DNA of 64,000 nt from Granulibacter bethesdensis (GTDB taxonomy: Bacteria; Pseudomonadota; Alphaproteobacteria; Acetobacterales; Acetobacteraceae), in contig NZ_CP018194.1 of the NCBI RefSeq assembly GCF_001889545.1, positions 2,057,501-2,121,500 of the forward strand, read 5' to 3'. The notes beneath the pieces are model-generated. The model saw only the letters and a program-made list of their open reading frames with translations, did no database searches and was not told the origin of the DNA. Positions 44,711 through 54,875 of the stretch are shown piece after piece. Within the stretch, counting starts at the first letter, position 1. Each line of letters starts with the position of its first letter. The position numbers and the translations under genes were made by a program.

Positions 44711-46390
44711 TCAGCCATAGACCGTCATCGCTTCTCCCCCTGGCTCCCGGCTAAGGGGGGTGGCGCTGCCGGTAATGCTGAGAGCCACAGCCTCGGCGAT
44801 GCGGATACCGTCTACTCCGGCGGAGAGAATTCCTCCCGCATATCCCGCCCCTTCCCCGGCCGGAAACAGGCCCGCTGTATTCAGACTTTGCCCTGTGCCA
44901 TCGCGCCGGACCCGCAGGGGTGAGGACGTGCGGGTTTCCACCGCCGTCATCACCGCATCCTCCATCGCGAAGCCCTTGATACGTTTGTCAAAAGCGGGCA
45001 GCGCCTCCCTGATCGCTGCAACGGCGAAATCCGGCAGACAGGTGGACAGATCCGTCGGCGTCACACCAGGACGGTAGGAAGGCGGCACGCTGCCCAGCGA
45101 GACGGAAGCACGTCCGGCCAGAAAATCCCCGACCTTCTGCGCAGGAGCTCTATAGCCACCGCCTCCGGCCTCGAACGCACGGCGCTCCCAATGACGCTGG
45201 AACGCGATACCCGCCAGCGGGTCCGTTGCTGCATCCCCCGGAAAATCGGCTGGCGTGATCCCAACCACGATCCCGGCATTGGCGTTGCGCTCGGCGCGCA
45301 GATACTGGCTCATGCCATTGGTGACGACATGGCCAGGCTCAGAAGTGGCCGCCACCACCGTACCCCCCGGACACATGCAGAAGCTGTATACATCCCGACC
45401 GTTGGAGGCATGATGGACCAGCTTGTAATCCGCCGCCCCCAGCAAGGGATGGCGAGCAAAATCCCCGAAACGATTACGATCGATCAGAGCCTGCGGATGC
45501 TCGATCCGCACGCCGATGGAAAGCGGCTTGGCCTCCATATAGACGCCCCGCGCATGCAGCATCCCGAATGTATCACGGGCGCTGTGACCGACCGCGAGAA
45601 TGACGTGATCAGTGGCAATTCGCTCGCCAGCATTCAGCACCACACCCCGGATCTGCTGACGACCATCAGCCAGCACCTCGATATCCAGATCGGTGACCTG
45701 GGTTTCAAAGCGGTATTCTCCCCCCAGCGCTTCGATACTGGCCCGGATACGTTCCACCATCGTCACCAGACGGAACGTGCCGATATGGGGTTTGCTGATG
45801 GTCAGGATTTCCTCCGGGGCTCCGGCTGCGACAAATTCCGTCAGCACCTTGCGGCCATAAAAATGCGGATCCCGGATCTGGCTGTAGAGCTTGCCATCCG
45901 AGAAAGTCCCCGCCCCGCCTTCACCGAACTGCACGTTAGAACCGGGATCAAGCTCCCCGCGCCGCCACAGTGCCCATGTATCCCTGGTGCGAGGCCGCAC
46001 CGGTTTGCCGCGTTCCAGAATAATCGGGCGAAAGCCGGTCTGCGCCAGCACCAGCGCAGCCATCAGCCCGCATGGTCCAGCCCCGATCACCACAGGTCTG
46101 GAGGGCAGGCTCTGCGGAGCCTGCGCCACAAAGCGATAGCCGGTATCGGGGGCCGGCATCACGCGGTGATCCGGCGCACACCGTGCCAATACTGCCTGCT
46201 CGTCCTTCACCGCCACATCTATCGTGTAGATCAACGCGATGGAGGAACGCCTGCGCGCATCATAGCCGCGACGGAAGACCGTGCTGCTCAACAATGCATC
46301 CGGTGTAATACCCAGTCTGGCGATCACCGCTTCATCCAGCGCATCCGGGCCATGATCAAGGGGGAGTCTCAGTTCAGTCAGGCGTAACAT
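44711..46390 (-). CDS. FAD-dependent dehydrogenase/oxidoreductase (COG2509-like)
   Basis: 559-aa flavoprotein. A short N-terminal domain (1-80: RLTELRLPLDHGPDALDEAV, FRRGYDARRRSSIALIYTID) is followed by FAD motif VVIGAGPCGLMAALVLAQTG and the family block VQFGEGGAGTFSDGKLYSQI, then HVILAVGHSARDTFGML and FPAGEGAGYAGGILSAGVDGIRIAEA. This family is widespread but of unknown substrate. The start at 46390 is preferred to the longer frame because it matches the usual N-terminus MLRLTELRLPL. Converges with carD. Confidence 0.85.
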   Translation of the reverse strand: MLRLTELRLPLDHGPDALDEAVIARLGITPDALLSSTVFRRGYDARRRSSIALIYTIDVAVKDEQAVLARCAPDHRVMPAPDTGYRFVAQAPQSLPSRPVVIGAGPCGLMAALVLAQTGFRPIILERGKPVRPRTRDTWALWRRGELDPGSNVQFGEGGAGTFSDGKLYSQIRDPHFYGRKVLTEFVAAGAPEEILTISKPHIGTFRLVTMVERIRASIEALGGEYRFETQVTDLDIEVLADGRQQIRGVVLNAGERIATDHVILAVGHSARDTFGMLHARGVYMEAKPLSIGVRIEHPQALIDRNRFGDFARHPLLGAADYKLVHHASNGRDVYSFCMCPGGTVVAATSEPGHVVTNGMSQYLRAERNANAGIVVGITPADFPGDAATDPLAGIAFQRHWERRAFEAGGGGYRAPAQKVGDFLAGRASVSLGSVPPSYRPGVTPTDLSTCLPDFAVAAIREALPAFDKRIKGFAMEDAVMTAVETRTSSPLRVRRDGTGQSLNTAGLFPAGEGAGYAGGILSAGVDGIRIAEAVALSITGSATPLSREPGGEAMTVYG

Positions 46391-46580
46391 CGGCAGGAAA
46401 AATCCGCTTTCTCGCCCGGAGGCGATATGCCGGTCCGGTGCTGTGCCTGTGCTAGAGGAAAATGCCCGATCATGAAAACCGGCAATCCTCAGGGCGGATG
46501 GAAAAACACGCCAACCACCCGCTACCCCCGGCGTTATAGTCTCACACCAGCATGCCCGCACGGATCAGGAGACCATCCGC

Positions 46581-47444
46581 ATGACCGAAAGCAGCCAGAG
46601 CCAGAATTCAGCCAGCGCCCTGACCCCCGCCAGTCTCAGCCTGACCCCGGCCGACGCCGCGACGCTGGAAGAAGCCGTCCGAGCCCTGCATGACAGTCGC
46701 GGCCTGCTGGTGCGTGGGGCCGATCTGGTGGCCGGGCTGATCGGTCAGGCCGCCACCTTTGGTATCAACCGTCTTTCGCTGACCCGGCGCTATGCCGAGA
46801 AAATCCATGGGCTGGCCGAGGCTGCCCTGCGGCGTGCTTTTGATGTGGCGATTCTGGGGATCGACCATGGCAGCCACCTGTCCAGCGCCGGCGGTGCGCG
46901 TTTCATTGCCGCGACCAGTGGTGCGCTGGGCGGGCTGGCCGGAATGGCCGGTTTCCTGCCCGATGCCACCGCGACGACCCTCCTGATCATGCGCAACATT
47001 GCCACCATCGCCCGGGAAGAAGGGGAAGATCTCAGCCAGCCGGAAGCACGGGAGGCATGCCTTCAGGTCTTTGCCTTCGGGGGGCCTGCACTGGGAAGGC
47101 TTGGAGCGCTGTCAGAAGAAGCCGATACCGGATACTGGTCCGCGCGCCTGTTCCTGCAGGGCCGCCCCCTGGTGATGCTGTTTTCAGAGGTCGCCAGCCG
47201 TTATGGCGTGCGGATCGGGGAAAAATTCGCCATGCAGGCCATACCGCTGATCGGGGCCGCTGGCGGAGCGTTGGTGAATACCGTGTTTCTGGATCATTAT
47301 CGCAGGCTGGCAAAAGTGCATTTCACCATCCGCCGTCTGGAGCGCCAATACGGTACGGTGGCGGTGCAGAGTCTCGCCCGTACGATTTCCGACCGTATCC
47401 GCTATGGCAATGCCCTGCCGGAGGATGCCTCGGCGGCTGCGTAA
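46581..47444 (+). CDS. EcsC-family protein
   Basis: 287 aa with the EcsC domain: ALHDSRGLLVRGADLVAGLIG, LGGLAGMAGFLPDATATTLLIMRNIATIAREEGED, REACLQVFAFGG and GAALVNTVFLDHYRRLAKVHFTIRRLERQYG. Homologues occur with ABC-type peptidase or transport genes and have been tied to membrane-associated functions, but the biochemical role is not known. GGAG about nine bases before the ATG supports the start. It is followed after 53 bases by a mechanosensitive channel gene. Confidence 0.85.
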   Translation: MTESSQSQNSASALTPASLSLTPADAATLEEAVRALHDSRGLLVRGADLVAGLIGQAATFGINRLSLTRRYAEKIHGLAEAALRRAFDVAILGIDHGSHLSSAGGARFIAATSGALGGLAGMAGFLPDATATTLLIMRNIATIAREEGEDLSQPEAREACLQVFAFGGPALGRLGALSEEADTGYWSARLFLQGRPLVMLFSEVASRYGVRIGEKFAMQAIPLIGAAGGALVNTVFLDHYRRLAKVHFTIRRLERQYGTVAVQSLARTISDRIRYGNALPEDASAAA

Positions 47445-47497
47445 TTGCTCCTTCCCCTGATTGACAAGGGGCCTGCTTCCATGGTCCCCAATAGCCC

Positions 47498-49957
47498 ATG
47501 AGTCAGAAACGCCACGGCCTGATATGGCTGCTCCCTGTCCTGCTCATGATGCTGGCGATATGGCCAGCCTGCCTGCGGGCAGAAGACGCAGCCTCTCCGC
47601 ACCATGCTGCGTCCTCGCTGACGCCGGAACAGACCAAAGCCGCGCTGGAAGTAATCGGGGATGCCCGTAAACGGGACGAGTTGATCCGGATTCTTCAGAC
47701 ACTGCCAACGGACAGGGCCGACAAGGCTTCATCCTCCGACCAGCCACAACCAGCCAAGGCAACCGACGATAAAGCCGCCCCTGCCAACACAGCGGCGACA
47801 ACCACCACGCCGCCAGATCAGACGACAAAAAACGCGGCGGCATCACCGAATGCAGCCCCTGCAAAATCCGATACAGCCGGGCTTGCTCCCAACAGTCTGG
47901 GTGCGGAGCTGATCAAATCCTCCGGCTCGGCACTCGATGATGCTTCTGTCAGGCTGAAACATTCCATACGCTCCATCGCCGAAGCGCCGCTTTTTTATTA
48001 CTGGCTTCAGGGACAGATGAGCCAGCCGGAGCGAAAGCTGTTGCTGGTGCGCTGTCTGGTCGCCCTGCTTGCCTGCATGGTGGCGGGTGGTCTGGCAGCA
48101 TGGGGGACTGTTGTGCTCACGGCGCCGTTCCTGAGCCGTCTGTTTGCCCGCAACACCGCTTTATACTCTGTTGAAACAGAGAATAATCTCCTCCCATCCG
48201 AAACACCGGATGAAGAACAGGCCGATACAAAGGAGAGAGAGAAAGAAACCTCTCCCGAACAATCGCCCCAGTATATTCATGCAGAAAGGGTGCTGTCGCG
48301 TTTTCCCTCCATTCTGCTGGCAGCCATCATCACCGCCCTGCCAGTCGGCGCATTTCTGCTGACGGCAGCCGCCCTGCTATGGCTGACCACTTCCCCTGAC
48401 ATACGGGGGCCGGCCATTGCCTGCATCAAGGCAACCGTTTTCGGTGCCATGGTGCTGGTACTGGGGCGCACCATGCTGCGCCCAAAGGCAAAAGCCCTCC
48501 GGCTGATCAGGATATCGGACTCCCTCGCGCAATATGGCTATCGCTGGTTGCGACGCCTGATCATCGTCGAGACGATCGGGGCCGCCATTGCCGGAATCGG
48601 TGCCAGTCTGGGTCTGTATAATCTTGCGGTCGAGGCTATTCTCAAAATTACGGCACTGGCCATCTATCTCTGTCTGGTCATCATCATCCTGCAAAAACGG
48701 GCATCCGTGGCAAAGCGCATCTCCCAGGGTGCGGAAGGCCGGGGATCATGGGCAGCGCTGCGCCGTACTCTGGCCCCCATGTGGCACTGGCCAGCCCTGC
48801 TTGGCCTCGCGGCTTTCTGGCTGGTCTGGGCTTTGGAAATGGAAAATGGCCTGCACAGGCTGGCACATGGCGCCATTGTGACGGTTGCCATCCTGACAGC
48901 GGCAAGGATTATCTCGCTGCTGCTGCTCGGCCTGCTGTCACGCATTGTCCGACCTTCCTCCGAGAGACGCGAACGGCATCCGGAAATCGCGTTGCGGGCG
49001 GATCTCTATTATCCCTATCTGAAACGGCTTCTCTCCGCCGTACTGACTGTGGCCACACTGGTGATCCTGCTGCAAAGCTGGGGCATTCCTACCCTGACAT
49101 GGTTTAATCAGGGCGCCATTGGCAGCCGTCTTCTCTCCGCACTGATTACCATCGGCGTGACGGTCACGCTGGCGGTCATCATCTGGGAAAGCGTCAATAT
49201 CGCCAGCGAGAAGCATCTCGCCCGCCTGACCGCCAGCGCCCAGTATGTGCGCAGCGCCAGAATGCGCACTCTGCTGCCGATGTTCCGCACAGCCCTGCTG
49301 ATCGTCATTCTGGCGATCATCATCATGACCGTGCTGAGCGAAATCGGCGTCAATATCGCTCCGCTGCTGGCCGGCGCAGGCATTGTCGGCGTAGCCATCG
49401 GCTTTGGCTCCCAGAAGCTGGTGCAGGATCTGATCACCGGCATTTTCCTGCTGCTGGAAAACGCCATGCAGGTTGGGGACAGCGTGACCCTGAGCGGTCT
49501 GTCCGGAACGGTGGAGCATTTGTCCATCCGCACCATTCGGTTGAGAGCGGGGGATGGCTCCGTGCATATCATCCCGTTCAGCTCCGTCTCCACCGTGACC
49601 AATGCCAATCGCGGTATCGGCAACGCCGCAATCAGCGTGACGCTTGCGCTGGGTGAGGATACAGCGCAGGTCAGCCAGATCATCAGGGATATCGGTGCCG
49701 AACTGCGCGCCGAAGAAGAATTCTCAGACAGGATCACCGGCGATCTGAGCGTGTTTGGCGTCGATAAAGTGGATATCTCCGGCGTGACTATCACCGGTCA
49801 GATTCCCTGCACCGATACCGGTCGCACCCCGGTGCTGCGAGAATTCAACCGGCGGATGTATCAGCGTTTTCAGGAAGCCGGTATCCGCTTCGCCATCCCG
49901 CAACAGGCTGTCACCGTGCTGTCTGACGATATGCCTGCCGCCACACCAGCAGGCTGA
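47498..49957 (+). CDS. MscS-family mechanosensitive channel, large periplasmic/membrane extension
   Basis: 819-aa osmotic-release channel of the large YbiO/YnaI kind. A Sec signal (about 1-28), an Ala/Thr/Pro-rich extracytoplasmic stretch (30-140), about eleven membrane segments (two before and the rest between about 190 and 640), and the MscS pore segment with GAGIVGVAIGFGSQKLVQDLITGIFLLLENAMQVGDSVTLSGLSGTVEHLSIRTIRLRAGDG (spread over about 625-690) followed by the beta domain IIPFSSVSTVTN and a C-terminal domain. The hydrophobic GA-rich pore helix and beta domain leave little doubt on family. Confidence 0.92.
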   Translation: MSQKRHGLIWLLPVLLMMLAIWPACLRAEDAASPHHAASSLTPEQTKAALEVIGDARKRDELIRILQTLPTDRADKASSSDQPQPAKATDDKAAPANTAATTTTPPDQTTKNAAASPNAAPAKSDTAGLAPNSLGAELIKSSGSALDDASVRLKHSIRSIAEAPLFYYWLQGQMSQPERKLLLVRCLVALLACMVAGGLAAWGTVVLTAPFLSRLFARNTALYSVETENNLLPSETPDEEQADTKEREKETSPEQSPQYIHAERVLSRFPSILLAAIITALPVGAFLLTAAALLWLTTSPDIRGPAIACIKATVFGAMVLVLGRTMLRPKAKALRLIRISDSLAQYGYRWLRRLIIVETIGAAIAGIGASLGLYNLAVEAILKITALAIYLCLVIIILQKRASVAKRISQGAEGRGSWAALRRTLAPMWHWPALLGLAAFWLVWALEMENGLHRLAHGAIVTVAILTAARIISLLLLGLLSRIVRPSSERRERHPEIALRADLYYPYLKRLLSAVLTVATLVILLQSWGIPTLTWFNQGAIGSRLLSALITIGVTVTLAVIIWESVNIASEKHLARLTASAQYVRSARMRTLLPMFRTALLIVILAIIIMTVLSEIGVNIAPLLAGAGIVGVAIGFGSQKLVQDLITGIFLLLENAMQVGDSVTLSGLSGTVEHLSIRTIRLRAGDGSVHIIPFSSVSTVTNANRGIGNAAISVTLALGEDTAQVSQIIRDIGAELRAEEEFSDRITGDLSVFGVDKVDISGVTITGQIPCTDTGRTPVLREFNRRMYQRFQEAGIRFAIPQQAVTVLSDDMPAATPAG

Positions 49958-49971
49958 AAACCATCAAAAAA

Positions 49972-50002
49972 GGCGGCGCCATCACAACAGCGCCGCCTTT
50001 TT
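49972..50002. terminator. Bidirectional terminator between the MscS-like gene and cysD
   Basis: GGCGGCGC (49972-49979) and GCGCCGCC (49990-49997) form a stem with A and T runs on either side, at the convergence point of two genes. Confidence 0.9.
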
Positions 50003-50025
50003 CATGCTCCCGCACTATTGCGGGA

Positions 50026-50967
50026 TCAGAAATAACCCTCACGCTTCTTATGTTCCATCGAAGCACTTTCATCGCGATCAATGATACGACCGCCGCGCTC
50101 GGAAACCGCGGCATTGGACAGTTCTTCGATCACGCCATCAATATCCGTGACCGTGCTTTCCAGCGCCCCGGTCAGCGGCCAGCAACCCAGCGTGCGGAAA
50201 CGCACCATACGCGGGCGAATTTCCTCACCCGGCTTCAGATCGATCCGGTCATCATCGATCATGATCAGCGTGCCATCCCGCTCCAGCACCGGACGCTCCG
50301 CTGCGTAATAGAGCGGCACGATCGGGATGTTCTCGGCCCGGATGTATTCCCACACATCCATTTCCGTCCAGTTGGACAGAGGGAAAACACGCGCCGTCTC
50401 TCCCGGACCGAGGCGTGTATTATACAGATCCCATAATTCCGGACGCTGTGCTTTCGGATCCCATGTCTGGCTGGCGCTGCGGATCGAGACAACACGCTCC
50501 TTGGCGCGGCTTTTTTCCTCGTCACGGCGGGCACCGCCGAACGCGAAATCATAGCCGCCTGCTTTCAGAGCCTGCTTCAACGCTTCGGTCTTCATGACCT
50601 GTGTATAGATGGAAGCGCCATGGTCGAACGGATTGATCCCCGCCGCACGGCCTTCCTCATTGGTATGCACGACCAGCTTGATACCGTATTCCTTGGCGAT
50701 GCGGTCGCGGAACGCGATCATCTCCCGGAATTTCCATTTGGTATCGATGTGCAGCAGCGGGAACGGCATCGGCATCGGGTAGAACGCCTTGCGCGCCAGA
50801 TGCAGCAGCACGGAACTGTCTTTGCCGATCGAATACAGCATCACGGGATGACGGGCTTCCGCAACCACCTCACGGATGATGTGGATACTTTCATCTTCCA
50901 GCCGCTTCAGCGGGGAGGACGGATCGAGCGTGGTGACTTTCGTGGCGGTCATGGTCAGTCCGGTCAT
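50026..50967 (-). CDS. cysD: Sulfate adenylyltransferase subunit 2 (CysD)
   Basis: 313-aa ATP-PPase subunit forming adenylyl sulfate in sulfate assimilation. The PP-loop is [19 protein letters not shown] (about 46-64); [98 protein letters not shown] and the C-terminal [16 protein letters not shown] are all diagnostic. CysD normally needs the GTPase CysN, usually the next gene; here the gene is followed directly by a terminator and a converging channel gene, so cysN must be elsewhere. Its upstream neighbour ispE is unrelated. Confidence 0.96.
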   Translation of the reverse strand: MTGLTMTATKVTTLDPSSPLKRLEDESIHIIREVVAEARHPVMLYSIGKDSSVLLHLARKAFYPMPMPFPLLHIDTKWKFREMIAFRDRIAKEYGIKLVVHTNEEGRAAGINPFDHGASIYTQVMKTEALKQALKAGGYDFAFGGARRDEEKSRAKERVVSIRSASQTWDPKAQRPELWDLYNTRLGPGETARVFPLSNWTEMDVWEYIRAENIPIVPLYYAAERPVLERDGTLIMIDDDRIDLKPGEEIRPRMVRFRTLGCWPLTGALESTVTDIDGVIEELSNAAVSERGGRIIDRDESASMEHKKREGYF

Positions 50968-51005
50968 GGCAAAAGTGAGTAACAGCGTATCGTCCAGGCA
51001 GGGCC

Positions 51006-51944
51006 TTACAGGGCCGTTTTCTCCGGCAGGGAAGATGTCTTATACAGGCCTCCGCCCCAGCACCAGCCACCCGACCCGCTCTGCGCCTGCAATACCTGCG
51101 CGGCATCACGCGCTGCATCGGGATGGTCGAACAGGGTGAAGCATGTTGCCCCCGAGCCTGACATGCGCGTCAGACGGGCACCTGGCAACCCTTCCAGAAC
51201 ACGGATCAGTGTCCCGATGGCGGGACAGAGCCGCATGGCGGGAGGCTGAAGATCATTGCGGGATACCGCCAGATCACGCAGCAACGCCGCCATGTCCGGC
51301 CAGCCGGATGTGGTCAGCGTGGCCTCCGGCGTGAAACCGGCCTCACGGTTGCGGAACACCTCCGGCGTTGATACCGGCACACCGGGATTGGCCAGCAACA
51401 GGCCGATCTCCGGCAGTGCAGGCAGCGCCTCCAGCCGTTCACCGATGCCACGCATCCGGTAGGTACCGGGTTGGAGGCAGACCGGCACATCCGCCCCCAG
51501 CGAGATCGCAATTCGGTGCAGATCCTCCGCCGCAGGAGACACCCCCCATGCACGGCTCAACAGACGCAGCGCTGCCGCCGCATCGGAGGAGCCTCCGCCG
51601 ATCCCGGATGCAACCGGCAGGCGCTTGTCGAGCATGATGGTCCCGCGCGGTTTGACTCCGGCGAGCGCTGCCAGCGCACGGCCCGCCCGCAACACCAGAT
51701 TATCAGGCTCGGCCCGCAGCGTCTCCGCCCCCGGCCCTTCCAGCTGCAAACCCAGCCCGACCGCCTGATCGCCATCCCGATAGCGCAACACATCACAGGC
51801 GCCGGCAAACACCGCGAGACTGTCGAGCAGATGATAACCGTCCGACCGCCTGCCCGTCACATGGAGGTACAGGTTGATCTTTGCCGGAGCAAAAGCGACA
51901 TCCTGATCAACACTGCCGAAGGCAACATCATCACTCACGACCAT
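51006..51944 (-). CDS. ispE: 4-diphosphocytidyl-2-C-methyl-D-erythritol kinase IspE
   Basis: 312-aa GHMP kinase of the MEP isoprenoid pathway. The fold starts [26 protein letters not shown]; the phosphate loop [21 protein letters not shown] is at about 110-130; [26 protein letters not shown] and [13 protein letters not shown] complete the motif set. It starts three bases after the end of the TPR lipoprotein gene and lies 38 bases before cysD on the same strand. Essential gene in most bacteria using MEP. Confidence 0.95.
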   Translation of the reverse strand: MVVSDDVAFGSVDQDVAFAPAKINLYLHVTGRRSDGYHLLDSLAVFAGACDVLRYRDGDQAVGLGLQLEGPGAETLRAEPDNLVLRAGRALAALAGVKPRGTIMLDKRLPVASGIGGGSSDAAAALRLLSRAWGVSPAAEDLHRIAISLGADVPVCLQPGTYRMRGIGERLEALPALPEIGLLLANPGVPVSTPEVFRNREAGFTPEATLTTSGWPDMAALLRDLAVSRNDLQPPAMRLCPAIGTLIRVLEGLPGARLTRMSGSGATCFTLFDHPDAARDAAQVLQAQSGSGGWCWGGGLYKTSSLPEKTAL

Positions 51945-51947
51945 GCC

Positions 51948-53705
51948 TCAGGGAGCAATTTTCGTCGTGGAACCATCCGCATCCTGATTGGCCTGTTCCA
52001 GCCGGGATTCAAGGCGTGGCCGCTCAGTCGGATCGGGATTGAGGCTCAGAGCACGCTGCCATTGATAGCGTGCCTCCAGCTTGCGCCCTATCGCCCAGTA
52101 GGCATCGCCAAGATGACCGTTGATGGTCGGATCATTCGGCACCAGCTCCGCCGCGCGTTCCAGATAACGCACAGCCGCGCGCCGGTCTCCCTGACGCAGC
52201 AGCACCCAGCCAAGACTGTCGATGATCGCGCCGTCATTGGGTTTGATCTCAACTGCTCGCTGGATCAGTTGTCGGGCGCGCTCCAGATGCATGCCCTGTT
52301 CAGTCCAGGAGTACCCCAGATAGTTCAGCACGGCCGCCTGATCGGGAGACAGGCTGAGCGCCTTCTGAAAATCCGCCTCGGCGCGCGGCCATTGATGCAA
52401 CCGCTCCAGCGTTACGCCACGATTGTAGAACACGACCCAGTCATGCGGCTGTGGATTGGGCAGCAGGGCAATGGCCTTGTCATAGGCCGTGAGGGCAGCC
52501 TCGAACTGTTGTTTGTTGCGCAGGATGTCGCCACGCAGGACCAGCGGGAACGCAAAACTGGGGAACTGCTTCGACAAACGATCGAGAATGGCCAGTGCCT
52601 GATCGGTATGACCGGTTTCATCCAGCAGCACTACGCGGCGCACTTGAGCCAGAGGGGCCAGCGGATCACTGTCCTTGATACCGCTGAGCTGTTCCAGCGC
52701 CCCCTCCTTGTGCTTGTCGGCATCGAGAATATCAGCGGACAGCAATTTGGCTTCGGTGAAATCCGGTCGCAGGTCCAGCGCCATACGCAGCAGCAGACGA
52801 GAGGCATCTGCCCCTCCCGGCTGCTGACGCAGCGTTGCGGCCAAGGCCAGATAAGCCTCGGCAATGCCATCCGCAGGTGTGGGAACAACCGGCTTCGCAC
52901 TGGCTTCGATCAGCGCAGGAACCGCCATTCCCAGCACCTCTCCACCACTTCCCAGACTGTTCAACAGACGAATGGCGGCTTCAGGGTGCCCTTCTCTGGT
53001 TTGCCAGCTGGCCATGATGCGGACCAGACGCAGATTCTCCGCACCCAGACTATGGGCTGCAATGTCGTAGAACGAGGCCGCTTCCTGCTTCCGGCCGGCC
53101 TGATCAGCAATCAGGGCTGCATGCAGTGCATAAATACCCTGAAGCTGGCCGCCCTGAATATGCGGCAGCAGCGTTTTCAACGCACCGTTGATTCGGTCCG
53201 CGCCCGCCTGCGTCCAGGCGGAAAACAGGGGCTGAAGAAGCTGGGTCAGGCCATTCTGACCGATGCCAGCATAGCGCTGGGATGCTGCATCCCAATCCCC
53301 ATCCCGCACGGCATCATTGGCCAGTACCAGTTGGGCCGCCGGATTTTCGGGGAGTTGCCGGGCCAGATTAATGGCCTCCGGCCGGCCGGCCATGAGACAG
53401 GCGATAAAGGCCTGCCTGACCAGATCACGGTTACCCGGATCAGCCTTCATCGCCTGCAACAGCGAATCGGCTGCCTGATTGAAAGCCCCCTGCAATGCTG
53501 CATGTCGCCCGGCGAGAAAATCACCGTAAGCCCGTGCACTGGCATCCTCGGCAGCATTCTGATGCGACCCGGCAGAAGATGAAATATGGAGCAGATGGCC
53601 GATCCCCGAAAACGACCCGCTTCCTACGCCAGAGGCCGCACATCCCGCTAACAAACTGGCTGCCAGCAATACGCCGCGCCTCCATGTTGTCCGCATGGGT
53701 GTCAT
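51948..53705 (-). CDS. TPR-repeat lipoprotein
   Basis: About 585 aa. The N-terminal RGVLLAASLLAGCAA is a lipoprotein signal (lipidated Cys about 20). The rest contains about ten tetratricopeptide repeats, clearest near the C-terminus (PRAEADFQKALSLSPDQAAVLNYLGYSWTEQGMHLERARQLIQRAVEIKPNDGAIIDSLGWVLLRQGDRRAAVRYLERAAELVPNDPTINGHLGDAYWAIGRKLEA when read in pieces). It is probably an outer-membrane or periplasmic scaffold. The start is uncertain: ATG 53705 is chosen because it puts the lipoprotein signal at the N-terminus; TTG 53813 and ATG 53795 give longer leads. Confidence 0.85.
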   Translation of the reverse strand: MTPMRTTWRRGVLLAASLLAGCAASGVGSGSFSGIGHLLHISSSAGSHQNAAEDASARAYGDFLAGRHAALQGAFNQAADSLLQAMKADPGNRDLVRQAFIACLMAGRPEAINLARQLPENPAAQLVLANDAVRDGDWDAASQRYAGIGQNGLTQLLQPLFSAWTQAGADRINGALKTLLPHIQGGQLQGIYALHAALIADQAGRKQEAASFYDIAAHSLGAENLRLVRIMASWQTREGHPEAAIRLLNSLGSGGEVLGMAVPALIEASAKPVVPTPADGIAEAYLALAATLRQQPGGADASRLLLRMALDLRPDFTEAKLLSADILDADKHKEGALEQLSGIKDSDPLAPLAQVRRVVLLDETGHTDQALAILDRLSKQFPSFAFPLVLRGDILRNKQQFEAALTAYDKAIALLPNPQPHDWVVFYNRGVTLERLHQWPRAEADFQKALSLSPDQAAVLNYLGYSWTEQGMHLERARQLIQRAVEIKPNDGAIIDSLGWVLLRQGDRRAAVRYLERAAELVPNDPTINGHLGDAYWAIGRKLEARYQWQRALSLNPDPTERPRLESRLEQANQDADGSTTKIAP

Positions 53706-53880
53706 GGCGGGTACAGTTCCGACCCGGCTCAAAAATCTGGGAAATCGCATATCCGGCAGCAGAGGATTCTGTGACATGTATGGCATCTTATCCATCACCA
53801 GCCCCGCCGCCAATCAGCAGGAAGAACAGTTTCTTTTCTTCGCACTTGCATCTGTCCGGTTTCGGTCGGAATAACCATTC

Positions 53881-54729
53881 ATGGATGCGCTCGCGGCTTT
53901 GCACCTGCAACTGGAATGGGGGGCGGACGAGGCACTCGGTGACTCACCGGTGGACCGGTTCGCCATCGCCATGGCCTCTGCTCAGGCGCCTTCCCGCATC
54001 GCCCCTGCGGACCTGCATCCGGTGTCAGCCGCAGCTCCACAGCCTGAACCGCACAATATTCCTGTCCATGCTGTTCAAAGGCCCGCGGCCTTTGCAGGTA
54101 AGGCATCGCTGTTGCCGCAACAGGGTGCCGCCCGTCTGGCAGCGGATATTGCGGCCGAGGCATCCACTCTGGATGCTTTACGCGCCGCTATGGAGCAATT
54201 CGATGCTTGTCCCCTGAAGGCCACAGCCACGCAGCTGGTTTTTTCAGACGGCACCTATGAAGCCGGGTTGATGCTGATTGGTGAAGCGCCAGGCGCAGAA
54301 GAAGACCGGGCCGGAAAACCGTTTGTCGGCCCATCCGGGAAATTTCTGGATCGCATGCTGGCCAGCGCAGGCATCACGCGGGAACGGGATTTCGTCATTG
54401 CCAATCTGATTCCCTGGCGCCCCCCCGGAAACCGGAATCCGACCGAAACCGAAATTCTCCAATGCCTGCCCTTCCTGCTGCGCCATATCGTGCTGGCGCG
54501 CCCCCGGATGCTGGTGTGTCTGGGAGGTGTATCAGCCAAGGCGCTGACCGGCAGCACTGTCGGAATAAGACGGCTGCGGGGAAAATGGACGGATATTGCC
54601 ATCCCCGGACTGGATTCGCCGTTGCCGATGCTGCCAATGCTCCATCCAGCCTATCTGCTGCGGAATCCGGGGGCCAAGCGGGAAGCCTGGGCGGATATAC
54701 TGTCCCTGCGAAAAGCGCTGGATGGCTGA
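53881..54729 (+). CDS. Uracil-DNA glycosylase family 4-like, two Fe-S cysteines missing
   Basis: 282-aa DNA repair protein. The C-terminal 200 residues form the UDG domain with motif 1 MLIGEAPGAEEDRAGKPFVGPSGKFLDRML, PWRPPGNRNPTETEI and motif 2 MLHPAYLLRNP; family 4/5 proteins carry four cysteines for a 4Fe-4S cluster. Here the first pair reads FDACPL (one Cys, where CxxC is expected) and PWRPP has Trp in place of KCRPP. The remaining Cys are in ILQCLPF and MLVCLGG. This form seems common in Alphaproteobacteria, and cluster binding is doubtful. The first 80 residues are a Pro/Ala-rich extension. Confidence 0.85.
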   Translation: MDALAALHLQLEWGADEALGDSPVDRFAIAMASAQAPSRIAPADLHPVSAAAPQPEPHNIPVHAVQRPAAFAGKASLLPQQGAARLAADIAAEASTLDALRAAMEQFDACPLKATATQLVFSDGTYEAGLMLIGEAPGAEEDRAGKPFVGPSGKFLDRMLASAGITRERDFVIANLIPWRPPGNRNPTETEILQCLPFLLRHIVLARPRMLVCLGGVSAKALTGSTVGIRRLRGKWTDIAIPGLDSPLPMLPMLHPAYLLRNPGAKREAWADILSLRKALDG

Positions 54730-54751
54730 TATGCTATCAGAGCATATTTTT
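54729..54751 (+). terminator. Weak terminator after the uracil-DNA glycosylase gene
   Basis: ATATGCT and AGCATAT form an AT-rich 7-bp stem followed by T5, starting at the glycosylase stop codon. Confidence 0.5.
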
Positions 54752-54875
54752 GCTGAAACCATTGAAAAACGTTACATTCCCCCCTTCACGAAGCGATTTG
54801 GCAATGATATTTGTCGCGCTGTGAAGCCCTGAGAGCTTGCCTGCACCGCTTTTGGCGTGTAGCGCACCCCTCATC

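Noticed and set aside
45191-46387. 398-codon plus-strand frame
   Set aside because: Antisense to the FAD-dependent protein, with no family features.
51471-53582. 703-codon open frame on the plus strand
   Set aside because: It is antisense to ispE and the TPR lipoprotein, has an Arg/Gln/His-rich composition typical of a shadow frame, and has no recognisable motif.
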